Positions 1 to 5,499 of a stretch of DNA of 8,982 bases are shown in pieces. How positions within the stretch are numbered: position 1 is the stretch's first letter; each line of letters starts with the position of its first letter. The stretch lies in contig JAUWHC010000079.1 of NCBI GenBank assembly GCA_030606095.1, positions 1-8,982 on the forward strand, given 5' to 3'. Source of the stretch: Promethearchaeota archaeon (lineage in GTDB: Archaea > Asgardarchaeota > Lokiarchaeia > Sigyniarchaeales > SOKP01). A program made the position numbers and the translations under genes. A model generated the notes under the pieces. That model saw only the letters and a program-made list of their open reading frames with translations. It was not told the DNA's origin and made no database searches.

Positions 1-288
1 CGAAAGCAAATGAGAGATGTGTGGTCATTGCCTTTAGTGCAAGGCAAAGAAAGATTACGAGGTAAAGACGGTCGGGCTTTGCATCCAACTCAAAAACCAG
101 AGGAAATACTTAAAAGAATCATTATTGCTTCTTCGAATGAGGGTGATCTTGTTCTAGATCCGTTTTTGGGAAGTGGTACAACGGCAGTGGTAGCGGAACA
201 ATTGAAAAGAAATTGGATTGGTATTGAGATAAATAAAAAATATGTAGAATTTGCAAAAAAGCGTATTAAAAACTATAAAAATAAGTAA
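1..288 (+). CDS. DNA methyltransferase (N6-adenine or N4-cytosine type), C-terminal part
   Basis: The reading frame is open from base 1, so the gene begins outside the window; 95 codons are visible. It transfers a methyl group from S-adenosylmethionine to adenine N6 or cytosine N4 in DNA. Counting from the first visible codon, HPTQKP lies at 28-33 (motif X region) and LDPFLGSGTT at 52-61 is the AdoMet-binding motif I. A basic tail and TAA follow. Motif I near the C-terminus implies that the catalytic DPPY motif lies upstream, the order of the beta class (N6_N4_Mtase family). The protein is probably the modification half of a restriction-modification system or an orphan methylase; the missing N-terminus and partner genes decide which. 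The family call is firm; base specificity and target site cannot be read from this part. Confidence 0.93.
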   Translation, partial: RKQMRDVWSLPLVQGKERLRGKDGRALHPTQKPEEILKRIIIASSNEGDLVLDPFLGSGTTAVVAEQLKRNWIGIEINKKYVEFAKKRIKNYKNK

Positions 289-584
289 GTTTTCAATAAC
301 CCGAGCATATTTTTTTAAATATTTGAATTGGAACTTAGGGATTAATGGGATCACTCCTCGCAACTATTTTTTAAAAAAAGAAGGGTTTTATGAACCTTTT
401 GTCGTATTAGTATTAAGATAGAGAAAAATTGAAAAAGACTAATTCTTTTAACCGTTGGTGGTGATTCAATAAGGTAAATATATATTCTTGAAGTGTGCCA
501 CAGAACCGTCCCCTGACATATTTAGCTGGGCTTGAAAGGACTCTCACCAACAAACAGAAGTAGAAGGAATTAATCACTACAGCG
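289..584. other. Spacer between methyltransferase and the 99-residue gene
   Basis: I see no convincing gene or intrinsic terminator here. On the plus strand a stop-free stretch continues from inside the methyltransferase end (about 248) to TAG at 419-421 in another frame. It reads somewhat like protein near its end (GINGITPRNYF then KKEGFYEPF) but has no ATG and no ribosome site, so it is at best a gene remnant. TTTTTTAAAAAA at 367-378 is a simple palindrome. The repeat at 491-520 lies at the point where the DNA turns from AT-rich to visibly more GC-rich, a likely junction. Confidence 0.5.
491..520 (+). repeat. Repeat element of GTGCCACAGAACCGTCCCC type, left copy
   Basis: The core GTGCCACAGAACCGTCCCC (495-513) followed by TGACAT resembles a dispersed palindromic repeat that I recall from many Bacillus and clostridial genomes, usually ending CCCTGACACA; this attribution is from memory. 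On the minus strand TGTCA and TGGCA can pair, giving a small hairpin. The part at 504-519 recurs inverted at 8165-8180 with 15 of 16 bases matching. It sits where base composition changes, so it may mark the edge of acquired DNA. Confidence 0.6.
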
Positions 585-884
585 ATGAAAGAGGACCAAG
601 ATATCAATCCAATAGTTCGCGCTGTCTCCGCGAGCAAGGGCACAACGTTAAGCTATAATCTCCAGAGAGTTGAATCTATAATAGCCGACACGAGGAGTAA
701 GTTGTCTCTAATGGAAGTCTTCTTCGTTGGTTTCATCCTACAGCCTGGTTTAAAGGCTGATCAGTTTGTCTGTGACGCGGAGGAGTTACTTAAACAGTGC
801 TCACGGTACAGATTGAGTTACAGTACTGACGACTCAATATCATTTGGAGATATAGAGGTGTCATTGGCAGGTCCTGTGCATTGA
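585..884 (+). CDS. Unrecognised 99-residue protein upstream of the SIR2-kinase gene
   Basis: I do not recognise this protein. It is a small soluble mixed alpha/beta-looking protein with no signal peptide. The hydrophobic run MEVFFVGFILQPG (about residues 43-55) is too short and broken for a confident membrane helix. Two cysteines (63 and 72) flank an acidic helix-like segment. The only available ATG is at 585, because an in-frame TAG lies at 561-563. AAGGAA at 564-569 is a poor ribosome site, about 15 bases from the start. Base composition and codon use resemble the SIR2-kinase gene 123 bases downstream and differ from the AT-rich flanks, so the two may have arrived together. It could be a partner or regulator of that protein, or a truncated gene. 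That the frame is coding is likely but not certain. Confidence 0.5.
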   Translation: MKEDQDINPIVRAVSASKGTTLSYNLQRVESIIADTRSKLSLMEVFFVGFILQPGLKADQFVCDAEELLKQCSRYRLSYSTDDSISFGDIEVSLAGPVH

Positions 885-902
885 AACATCAAGCCCAATA
901 AA

Positions 903-928
903 GCGTCGGAGGCGACGCGGAAGACCGC
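903..928 (+). other. GC-rich overlapping stem-loops upstream of the SIR2-kinase gene
   Basis: GCGTCG (903-908) and CGACGC (913-918) form a perfect 6-bp stem closed by a GAGG tetraloop. Immediately after, GCGG (917-920) and CCGC (925-928) form a second stem around AAGA. The two stems share bases 917-918, so they compete. No T-run follows, so this is not an ordinary terminator. It lies 80 to 105 bases before the SIR2-kinase start and could be a 5'-UTR structure or a protein-binding site. Confidence 0.4.
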
Positions 929-1007
929 ACACCTCAACGCTGATATTAGCCAGCTCTAAGACAATTGTGAAACAAAGTAAGAAATTGACTGCAGGAGGAT
1001 AGGGAGT

Positions 1008-2672
1008 ATGGAAACCGGAAAATGCGAGATTATGCGTCAATATAGCCGAGCTATAATGCACATGCGTGAACAGAAGAATTTGCAACGATTTGGTTTGGTA
1101 TTTGGAGCAGGTATAAGCACAGATTTTGGTTTCCCCCCTTGGAGGGAACTGGTTAAGCGAATCGCAGAGGACAAAATAGTATCTGGAAGCCAATTAATTC
1201 AAGGGATTGGAACAAAAACTTCCATATCACAGCTTCTTTTCCAAAACTACAAATCCCAAGTCATGAACTCCATTCCAAATGGATTTGACGAATACAACAA
1301 ACTCTACTCCTATATACAATCTGGCTGGCATAGGATTATTCATGATGCTCTTTATAAAGATGTACCAGAAAATATTCTTGAGTTAAAGAAACTAGATCCT
1401 TATCTCAAAGACTACTTAAGCATAATCAAGCAGACCAAGCTAACAATCAATTATAACTTCGATGATATGTTAGAAACCCTACTCAGCGACAGTCGATTAC
1501 CAAAAGAGAGAGAGACAACTAGAGGATTTCGAACTGTATGGAAAACTGATGTGCAATTGTATCCACAAAACGCCGTAATCTATCATCCCAACGGGTATTT
1601 GCCTCGCGGATTTAATGATAAACCAAGCGACGATCTCATATTTCTAGAGGGTGCCTTCGGTGATCAGTTAATTGATAGTATATCAGGTCATTACACTACA
1701 CTCTCATATCACTTTTCTCAGAACACTTGCTTATTTATTGGTATGTCTCTAGAGGATTCCACACTAAAACATTTGTTGAGGAAAAATGCCATTCTTCACC
1801 CAGGACATGTACATTACTACATCCATTTTTTACACGATAACGAGATAATTGAATCAGATCAAAAGAGAGCTATACATAATGCTAATTTTGAAGTTTATAA
1901 TCTAGTGACTCTTTTCTTAAACCGGAAAGGCATTTCGACTTTAGGCCAATTGTTAAGTACAAACGATGACGAGGTGGAACTTATAGCAGATGAAGTTGAT
2001 GTGCCGACTACCTATCGTTTTTTCTTAACTGGATCTGTTTGTGTTGGTAAAACTACTGCAGTATCTAATTTTCGTAGCCTTCGCACCCATGATGAGTGGC
2101 TAGAGAGAAGAGAGGCTGAAATGCACAAAGATCCAAATAATGTTCAGGAGGATTCTATTATTCAGCGGATAGATGAATGGGTAGCACAACAATGGAGACG
2201 GAAGAATTTCATTCTCTTTCAAGGCAAAAAACCCGGAATAGATATTATCGACAGATGTCCTTTGGATGCCTTCGCATTCACACCGGAAAATCAATGGCGC
2301 GAGAAAGCTGCGTTCACAAGAAAAATCATAACACCACAAAGGTCGAAAGCAAAGCTTGCAAAGGGTGAAATTATATTTCTAATAGGGGAGCCAAAAGTGA
2401 TGGCTATTCGAGCGATGAAACTACAGAAGGATGTCACAGCAGAGCAACTTGCTTATCGTCAAACACTATTACGTGTCATTTATGATAAAGATGCTGAGGG
2501 TATTATAGAACTCGACACACGTGAAAAATCCATTCAACAAATTGTTAAAGAAATATGCCGCATTATTCATATAGACGATTATAACGAGTGTGATCTACAG
2601 GGTAGACTTGAGAAAATCGAAAAAGGGGATATTTCTCCCATTTTAAAAAAAGAAGAGGGCGCGGAAAACTAA
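1008..2672 (+). CDS. SIR2-domain protein fused to a P-loop nucleoside/nucleotide kinase-like domain
   Basis: The protein has 554 residues. The N-terminal half is a SIR2 (SIR2_2-like) NAD+-binding domain: VFGAGIS at 31-37, NYNFDD at 148-153, the likely catalytic His193 in YHPNG, and FIGMSLEDSTL at 243-253. SIR2 domains in defence proteins usually hydrolyse NAD+ when phage is sensed. The C-terminal half begins with a Walker A motif, GSVCVGKTT (342-350), then IIDRCPLDAFAF (413-424), like the DR[x]PLD motif of deoxynucleoside kinases and NadR/AAA_28 kinases. An Arg/Lys-rich lid-like stretch follows near 460-490, then IIELDT at 499-504. The kinase-like half may sense a phage-altered nucleotide or bind ATP to gate the NADase; this is inference. 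AGGAGG at 993-998, 9 bases before ATG, supports the start. No membrane segment is seen. Its stop overlaps an ATG at 2672. Confidence 0.85.
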   Translation: METGKCEIMRQYSRAIMHMREQKNLQRFGLVFGAGISTDFGFPPWRELVKRIAEDKIVSGSQLIQGIGTKTSISQLLFQNYKSQVMNSIPNGFDEYNKLYSYIQSGWHRIIHDALYKDVPENILELKKLDPYLKDYLSIIKQTKLTINYNFDDMLETLLSDSRLPKERETTRGFRTVWKTDVQLYPQNAVIYHPNGYLPRGFNDKPSDDLIFLEGAFGDQLIDSISGHYTTLSYHFSQNTCLFIGMSLEDSTLKHLLRKNAILHPGHVHYYIHFLHDNEIIESDQKRAIHNANFEVYNLVTLFLNRKGISTLGQLLSTNDDEVELIADEVDVPTTYRFFLTGSVCVGKTTAVSNFRSLRTHDEWLERREAEMHKDPNNVQEDSIIQRIDEWVAQQWRRKNFILFQGKKPGIDIIDRCPLDAFAFTPENQWREKAAFTRKIITPQRSKAKLAKGEIIFLIGEPKVMAIRAMKLQKDVTAEQLAYRQTLLRVIYDKDAEGIIELDTREKSIQQIVKEICRIIHIDDYNECDLQGRLEKIEKGDISPILKKEEGAEN

Positions 2673-2866
2673 TGGGGCATTTATCTCGTGTATTGCAATT
2701 ATCAGCGAATATGGGTAACTTCATATGCAGTATCAAGTTATTCAGGATTGACGAAATTATCACAAGCACGGGTTTGTTCTTACAATTGGAAATGACCGTC
2801 TATTGCTAAATGATCTCCTTGTCGAACAATGGTGCAGTGTGCTTTCGAAGAATAGGAAGGTTAGGA
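2672..2866 (+). other. Spacer with short overlapping ORF, possible gene remnant
   Basis: The SIR2-kinase stop overlaps an ATG (TAATG), opening a 45-codon frame, MGHLSRVLQLSANMGNF onward, to TAA at 2807-2809. A second frame starting at ATG 2725 meets TGA at 2749-2751 and then reads in protein-like fashion (HGFVLTIGNDRLLLND, then LLVEQW) until 2901. The two together look more like a decayed or frameshifted small gene than an intact one, but AT-rich chance ORFs are possible. No terminator is seen, so transcription may continue into the next gene. Confidence 0.3.
2854..2860 (+). promoter_or_regulatory. Ribosome binding site deciding the DUF6884-like start
   Basis: AGGAAGG ends 6 bases before ATG 2867. 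An in-frame ATG at 2810 would add 19 residues but has no comparable site and would precede the conserved MGKLIVLIAC start, so 2867 is preferred. Confidence 0.75.
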
Positions 2867-3289
2867 ATGGGAAAGTTAATAGTGTTAATTGCTTGTGCTA
2901 AAAAAAAACGCTTGTTCAAATCAGTAGCTGAAGAAGTATATATTAGTCCACTTTTTCAGTTAAGTTTAAAGTATGCACACAAACTCAAACCAGATGCGAT
3001 CTTTATTCTTTCAGCAAAATATGGATTAATCACTCTAGGAGACGAAATAAAACCATATGATACTACACTTAATAAAATGCCAACTGTCCGAAGAAAAGCT
3101 TGGTCCCTAAAAATTATCGAACAACTTGAAATTGATTTTGATTTACAGAAAGATCATTTTATTATTTTAGCTGGCAAAAGATATCGTCAATTTTTACTTT
3201 CCCATATAGCATCATTTGAGATCCCGTTACACGGATTACCCATCGGAAAACAAATGCAATTTCTCAAACGAGAGGTGGAAGATGGATAA
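2867..3289 (+). CDS. DUF6884-like protein
   Basis: This 140-residue soluble protein begins with a hydrophobic strand and IACAKKK (8-14), then Y25-x-SPLF (27-30), LSAKYGL (48-54), PYDTTL (63-68), LAGKRYR (101-107) and a Gly-rich end, PLHGLPIGKQMQFLK. This pattern matches what I know as DUF6884, a small family with an N-terminal Cys-x-Lys-rich motif and no firmly known reaction. From memory it may be distantly related to the domain that accompanies archaeal tRNA transglycosylases, which would be notable beside a deazaguanine-type operon; this is weak and untested. It overlaps the downstream GIY-YIG gene by 8 bases, so the two are translated together and probably work together. The family call is fairly good; the function is unknown. 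Confidence 0.75.
   Translation: MGKLIVLIACAKKKRLFKSVAEEVYISPLFQLSLKYAHKLKPDAIFILSAKYGLITLGDEIKPYDTTLNKMPTVRRKAWSLKIIEQLEIDFDLQKDHFIILAGKRYRQFLLSHIASFEIPLHGLPIGKQMQFLKREVEDG
3271..3278 (+). promoter_or_regulatory. Ribosome binding site for the GIY-YIG gene inside the upstream gene
   Basis: AGAGGTGG lies just before ATG 3282 and inside the end of the preceding gene. It favours 3282 over the in-frame ATG at 3216, which has no such site and would overlap the upstream gene by 74 bases. Confidence 0.75.
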
Positions 3290-3914
3290 TATTTGTGAGG
3301 AACTACATTTTGCCTTTTTTAGGCTTAAGCGCTTCTATTTTCCTTTTGAAGTAAGCCGAATACCTTCCAATGGTATTTATATCCTATTTGAACGAGGTGA
3401 ACGAGCTCACGGTGGAAATAGAATTGTACGAATAGGCACACATACTGGTAAAAATCAACTCTACTCAAGACTAAAGCAGCATTTCGAAATAGAAAATAAA
3501 GATCGAAGTATTTTTAGGAAAAACATTGGGAGAGCATTACTCAACCAAATTCAAGATCCATTTCTTGAACAGTGGAATTGGGATTTAACCACTCAAAAGA
3601 ATAAGGAAATCTTCGGATCATTAGTTGATTTCGGTAAACTGAAGAGAGTTGAACAGGAAGTAAGTCGGTACATTCAAAAGAGTTTTTCTTTTGTTGTATT
3701 TGCTGTTCAACAAAAGGAAATACGTCTTATGTTTGAATCAAAAATAATCTCTACAGTAAGTCAGTGCGCTGAGTGCTATCCATCGACCAGCTGGTTGGGA
3801 TTGTCATCGCCAATCCCCAAAATTCGTAATAGTGGTTTATGGCAAGTAAACGAGTTATACAAAAAGCCTTTATCAAAAACAGAACTAATAAAAATTAAGC
3901 AATTCTTGCGATAG
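3282..3914 (+). CDS. GIY-YIG nuclease-like protein
   Basis: This 210-residue protein has a diverged GIY-YIG endonuclease fold. GIYILFE lies at 31-37 and VRIGTHT at 49-55, the latter in place of the YIG strand. The likely catalytic Arg63 is in RLKQHF, SIFRKNIGRALL spans 76-87, the likely metal-binding Glu152 is in FESKIIST, and WLGLSSPIPKIRNSGLW at 171-187 contains Asn183. The family cuts DNA through one metal ion and a Tyr/Arg pair. The insert between the first two strands (ERGERAHGGNR) and the rather long middle are typical of a subgroup that I recall sitting beside DUF6884 genes. It overlaps that gene by 8 bases. A plausible role is cleavage of foreign or modified DNA, with the DUF6884 protein giving specificity; that part is inference. 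Confidence 0.78.
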   Translation: MDNICEELHFAFFRLKRFYFPFEVSRIPSNGIYILFERGERAHGGNRIVRIGTHTGKNQLYSRLKQHFEIENKDRSIFRKNIGRALLNQIQDPFLEQWNWDLTTQKNKEIFGSLVDFGKLKRVEQEVSRYIQKSFSFVVFAVQQKEIRLMFESKIISTVSQCAECYPSTSWLGLSSPIPKIRNSGLWQVNELYKKPLSKTELIKIKQFLR

Positions 3915-3975
3915 TATAACCTGTGAGAGTCTAACGGGATTTATAATTGAAAAATAACAATAAACCATTAAATCA

Positions 3976-3990
3976 CCTGAATTGTTCAGG
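3976..3990 (+). terminator. Weak hairpin after the GIY-YIG gene, possible terminator
   Basis: CCTGAA and TTCAGG form a perfect 6-bp stem around TTG, 62 bases after the stop. The following bases (ATAGTTTAATCGC) are only mildly T-rich, so termination would be weak; the hairpin may instead only protect the 3' end. Confidence 0.3.
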
Positions 3991-4164
3991 ATAGTTTAAT
4001 CGCTTTCTTTATGCCAAAATAGAATATATAGCCAGAGGAGCACTTATTTCCTCCGGGACATTTTTGAGGATAACAAAGAAAAATTCATATAGAAGTTTTT
4101 GCTTCTAGTAAAGTTATACTCCAAGTAGTCCAGATAAAATAGCAAAATTCGTTATAGTAAATTA

Positions 4165-4178
4165 TGCTAACGTTAGCA
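4165..4178. promoter_or_regulatory. 14-bp perfect palindrome, candidate operator of the CBASS operon
   Basis: TGCTAACGTTAGCA reads the same on both strands with no spacer. It lies about 139 bases before the GTG start of the operon's first gene. Perfect palindromes of this length in an AT-rich spacer commonly bind dimeric repressors; no regulator gene is encoded in this window, so the binding protein would come from elsewhere. Confidence 0.45.
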
Positions 4179-4195
4179 GAATGATCAAAATAATT

Positions 4196-4263
4196 GGGAG
4201 GTAAGGTAAAATGTGATACTACAAAAACTGTGCCCCCATGGTTTCTCACACTTTAAAATATAG
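4196..4263 (+). promoter_or_regulatory. Start-stop element or 16-residue leader ORF
   Basis: GGGAGGT (4196-4202) is a near-perfect ribosome site, 8 bases before ATG (4211-4213), which is followed at once by TGA. The same site could serve GTG 4213, giving a 16-residue peptide, MILQKLCPHGFSHFKI, that ends at TAG 4261-4263. Either would place a ribosome in the untranslated leader about 50 to 100 bases before the effector gene. It may also be the remnant of a former gene start. Translation is not shown. Confidence 0.35.
4234..4263 (+). repeat. Direct repeat, copy upstream of the CBASS operon
   Basis: The 30 bases from CCCCATGG to AAAATATAG match 8245-8275 in the same orientation at about 25 of 31 aligned positions with one gap. 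Each copy ends in AAAATATAG, and the two copies lie outside the five-gene operon on either side. This could be an old target duplication, a recombination site or a shared remnant of a mobile element. Confidence 0.45.
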
Positions 4264-4316
4264 AAGGATTTTATATAAATTATTAAATTATTTTAGCATA
4301 TAAAAGGGAATAAATA

Positions 4317-4889
4317 GTGAATATTTTAACGAATGAAGACGAGTTGTTTAAATTTAAAATCGAATTATTAAAAAAGGAAATTGATATATTAAGTTCAATT
4401 ATTGGTCGATATGATGATATATTGTTTAAAATAAAAGGTTGGACAATTTCATTGTGGATTGCTGTTGTTGGGTGGGGAATTCTCTCAAATTCTATGTTAC
4501 TCCTTATCTTGGCTCTTTTTGTACCAATATTATTTTGTTTTTTAGAAGTACAATTTAAAATGATTCAACGGCAATATATATTTCGTGGGAATTATTTGCA
4601 GAAATTTTTTCATAATGACGAAAAATTAAAAGAAGTTTTTAAAGAAAAGAATATACCTCAGAATCCAGGAATATACGATCTTAATGCTCATTATATTGGA
4701 AAAATAAAAGAGTTATCTGAGAACTATAAAAAGATGACAAATTTCTTTTGGATTATTAAATTTCCAAATGTGTATTTATTTTATTTAACTATTTTAATTC
4801 TAACCATTATTGCAATAATGGTTATGTATTTCGGTTGTATTCAAATGCAAAATAAAGAAATAATTACAACTTTAACTTATTTAAAATAA
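4317..4889 (+). CDS. Three-helix membrane protein, likely CBASS effector
   Basis: The protein has 190 residues. An N-terminal helical segment (about 8-38, with possible coiled-coil character) leads into two closely spaced membrane helices (about 42-57 and 59-77). A charged central region (about 80-145) follows, then a third helix (about 151-173) and a short tail. There is no signal peptide. As the first gene of the operon it is the natural candidate for the CBASS effector: such membrane proteins open or damage the inner membrane after binding the nucleotide messenger made by the cyclase. No known ligand-binding domain is recognisable; the central region is the likeliest sensor. The start is GTG 4317, backed by AGGGA at 4305-4309, 7 bases upstream. 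I do not recognise a named family. The effector role is inferred from topology and position. Confidence 0.75.
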   Translation: MNILTNEDELFKFKIELLKKEIDILSSIIGRYDDILFKIKGWTISLWIAVVGWGILSNSMLLLILALFVPILFCFLEVQFKMIQRQYIFRGNYLQKFFHNDEKLKEVFKEKNIPQNPGIYDLNAHYIGKIKELSENYKKMTNFFWIIKFPNVYLFYLTILILTIIAIMVMYFGCIQMQNKEIITTLTYLK

Positions 4890-4923
4890 CAAAATAGAAA
4901 TTAGATAGGCTATTTAAATAAAA

Positions 4924-5499
4924 ATGAAAAAGTGTAAAAGGACAAAAAATATTTCTGTAATTGTATTGCTTAGTGGAGGAATAGATTCTTCTGCATGTGT
5001 TCAATATTATTTAAAAAATGGTTTCAGTACGAGTGCTGTTTTTATTGATTACGAACAACTTCCGGTAAAGATGGAAGAATCTAGCGCAAAGAAAATATGC
5101 TCCTATTATAATATACATCTAAGTACTATTCGAGTTAATGGTCCCGAATACTGTAAAAAAGTAGAAATTAAAGGACGTAATGCAATATTTGTTTTACTTG
5201 CTTTAATGTTTTACCCTAAACATGTAGGTATTATTTCATTAGGAATTCATTCCGGAACACCCTATTATGATTGTACGGAAAACTTTAGTAATGATATAAA
5301 AAATATTTTAAATGGTTATTCCAATGGTCAAATTAGATTTGAAGCTCCTTTTTTAAAGTGGAACAAAAAAATGATTTATGATTACTGTAAATTACAAAAA
5401 ATCCCGGTAGAATTAACATATAGTTGCGAAATTGGAATCAATGGACCATGTGGAGAATGTCCTTCATGTAAAGATAGGAGTAATTTTAATGTTAGCTAA
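4924..5499 (+). CDS. cap9: QueC-like enzyme of type IV CBASS (Cap9)
   Basis: This 191-residue PP-loop ATPase is related to QueC, which makes 7-cyano-7-deazaguanine (preQ0). SGGIDS at 17-22 is the ATP pyrophosphatase loop; FIDYEQ (40-45), GRNAIF (84-89) and PYYDCTENF (113-121) follow the QueC pattern. Cys168, Cys176, Cys179 and Cys182 form the zinc site in the usual CGxCxxC end. It is slightly shorter than typical QueC (about 220), and the QR-H segment after ID-Y is changed to QLPVKMEE, hinting at altered substrate handling. With the TGT-like, cyclase and OGG-like neighbours it matches the QueC-like ancillary protein of type IV CBASS; the Cap numbering is from memory. As I recall, recent work gives such proteins a role in joining a deazaguanine to the cyclase N-terminus. 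No good ribosome site precedes ATG; the gap to the effector gene is 34 bases. Confidence 0.88.
   Translation: MKKCKRTKNISVIVLLSGGIDSSACVQYYLKNGFSTSAVFIDYEQLPVKMEESSAKKICSYYNIHLSTIRVNGPEYCKKVEIKGRNAIFVLLALMFYPKHVGIISLGIHSGTPYYDCTENFSNDIKNILNGYSNGQIRFEAPFLKWNKKMIYDYCKLQKIPVELTYSCEIGINGPCGECPSCKDRSNFNVS
5476..5480 (+). promoter_or_regulatory. Ribosome binding site deciding the TGT-like start
   Basis: AGGAG lies within the end of the QueC-like gene, 8 bases before ATG 5489. It supports that start over the in-frame ATG at 5432, whose extra 19 residues would only translate the neighbour's zinc-site DNA in another frame. Confidence 0.85.

Larger units (their letters stand above)
3915..4316. other. 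402-base regulatory spacer before the CBASS operon
   Basis: No gene of normal size is present. Visible items are a short hairpin after the GIY-YIG stop (3976-3990), a weak stem GAGGA/TCCTC (4035-4039 with 4049-4053) with TTTTT a few bases later, TAGAAG/CTTCTA around TTTTTG (4090-4107), a 14-bp palindrome (4165-4178), a ribosome site followed by ATG-TGA (4196-4216), and a repeat copy (4234-4263). Several AT-rich -10-like boxes occur (for example TATACT at 4115-4120), but none has a matching -35, so I do not call a promoter, although one is expected here. Confidence 0.6.

Noticed and set aside
154..363. 69-codon minus-strand frame under the methyltransferase end
   Set aside because: It lies opposite clear methyltransferase motifs, has an AT-driven composition and no ribosome site.
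367..378. TTTTTTAAAAAA palindrome as a regulatory site
   Set aside because: It is a simple A/T run in AT-rich DNA, expected by chance.
413..643. 76-codon minus-strand frame across the left repeat
   Set aside because: It crosses a repeat and overlaps the better-placed plus-strand gene; no recognisable motif.
861..1193. 110-codon minus-strand frame opposite the SIR2 start
   Set aside because: It is antisense to the conserved GAGIS region and its length comes from the opposite strand's codon pattern.
2177..2368. 63-codon plus-strand frame inside the kinase-like domain
   Set aside because: It is out of frame with the conserved DRCPLD region and has no ribosome site.
4035..4070. Hairpin GAGGA/TCCTC with nearby TTTTT as an intrinsic terminator
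   Set aside because: The stem is only 5 bp with a 9-base loop, and the T-run is 7 bases away from it.
5432..5488. Longer N-terminus for the TGT-like protein
   Set aside because: It would translate the QueC-like zinc-site DNA in another frame; AGGAG at 5476-5480 supports ATG 5489.
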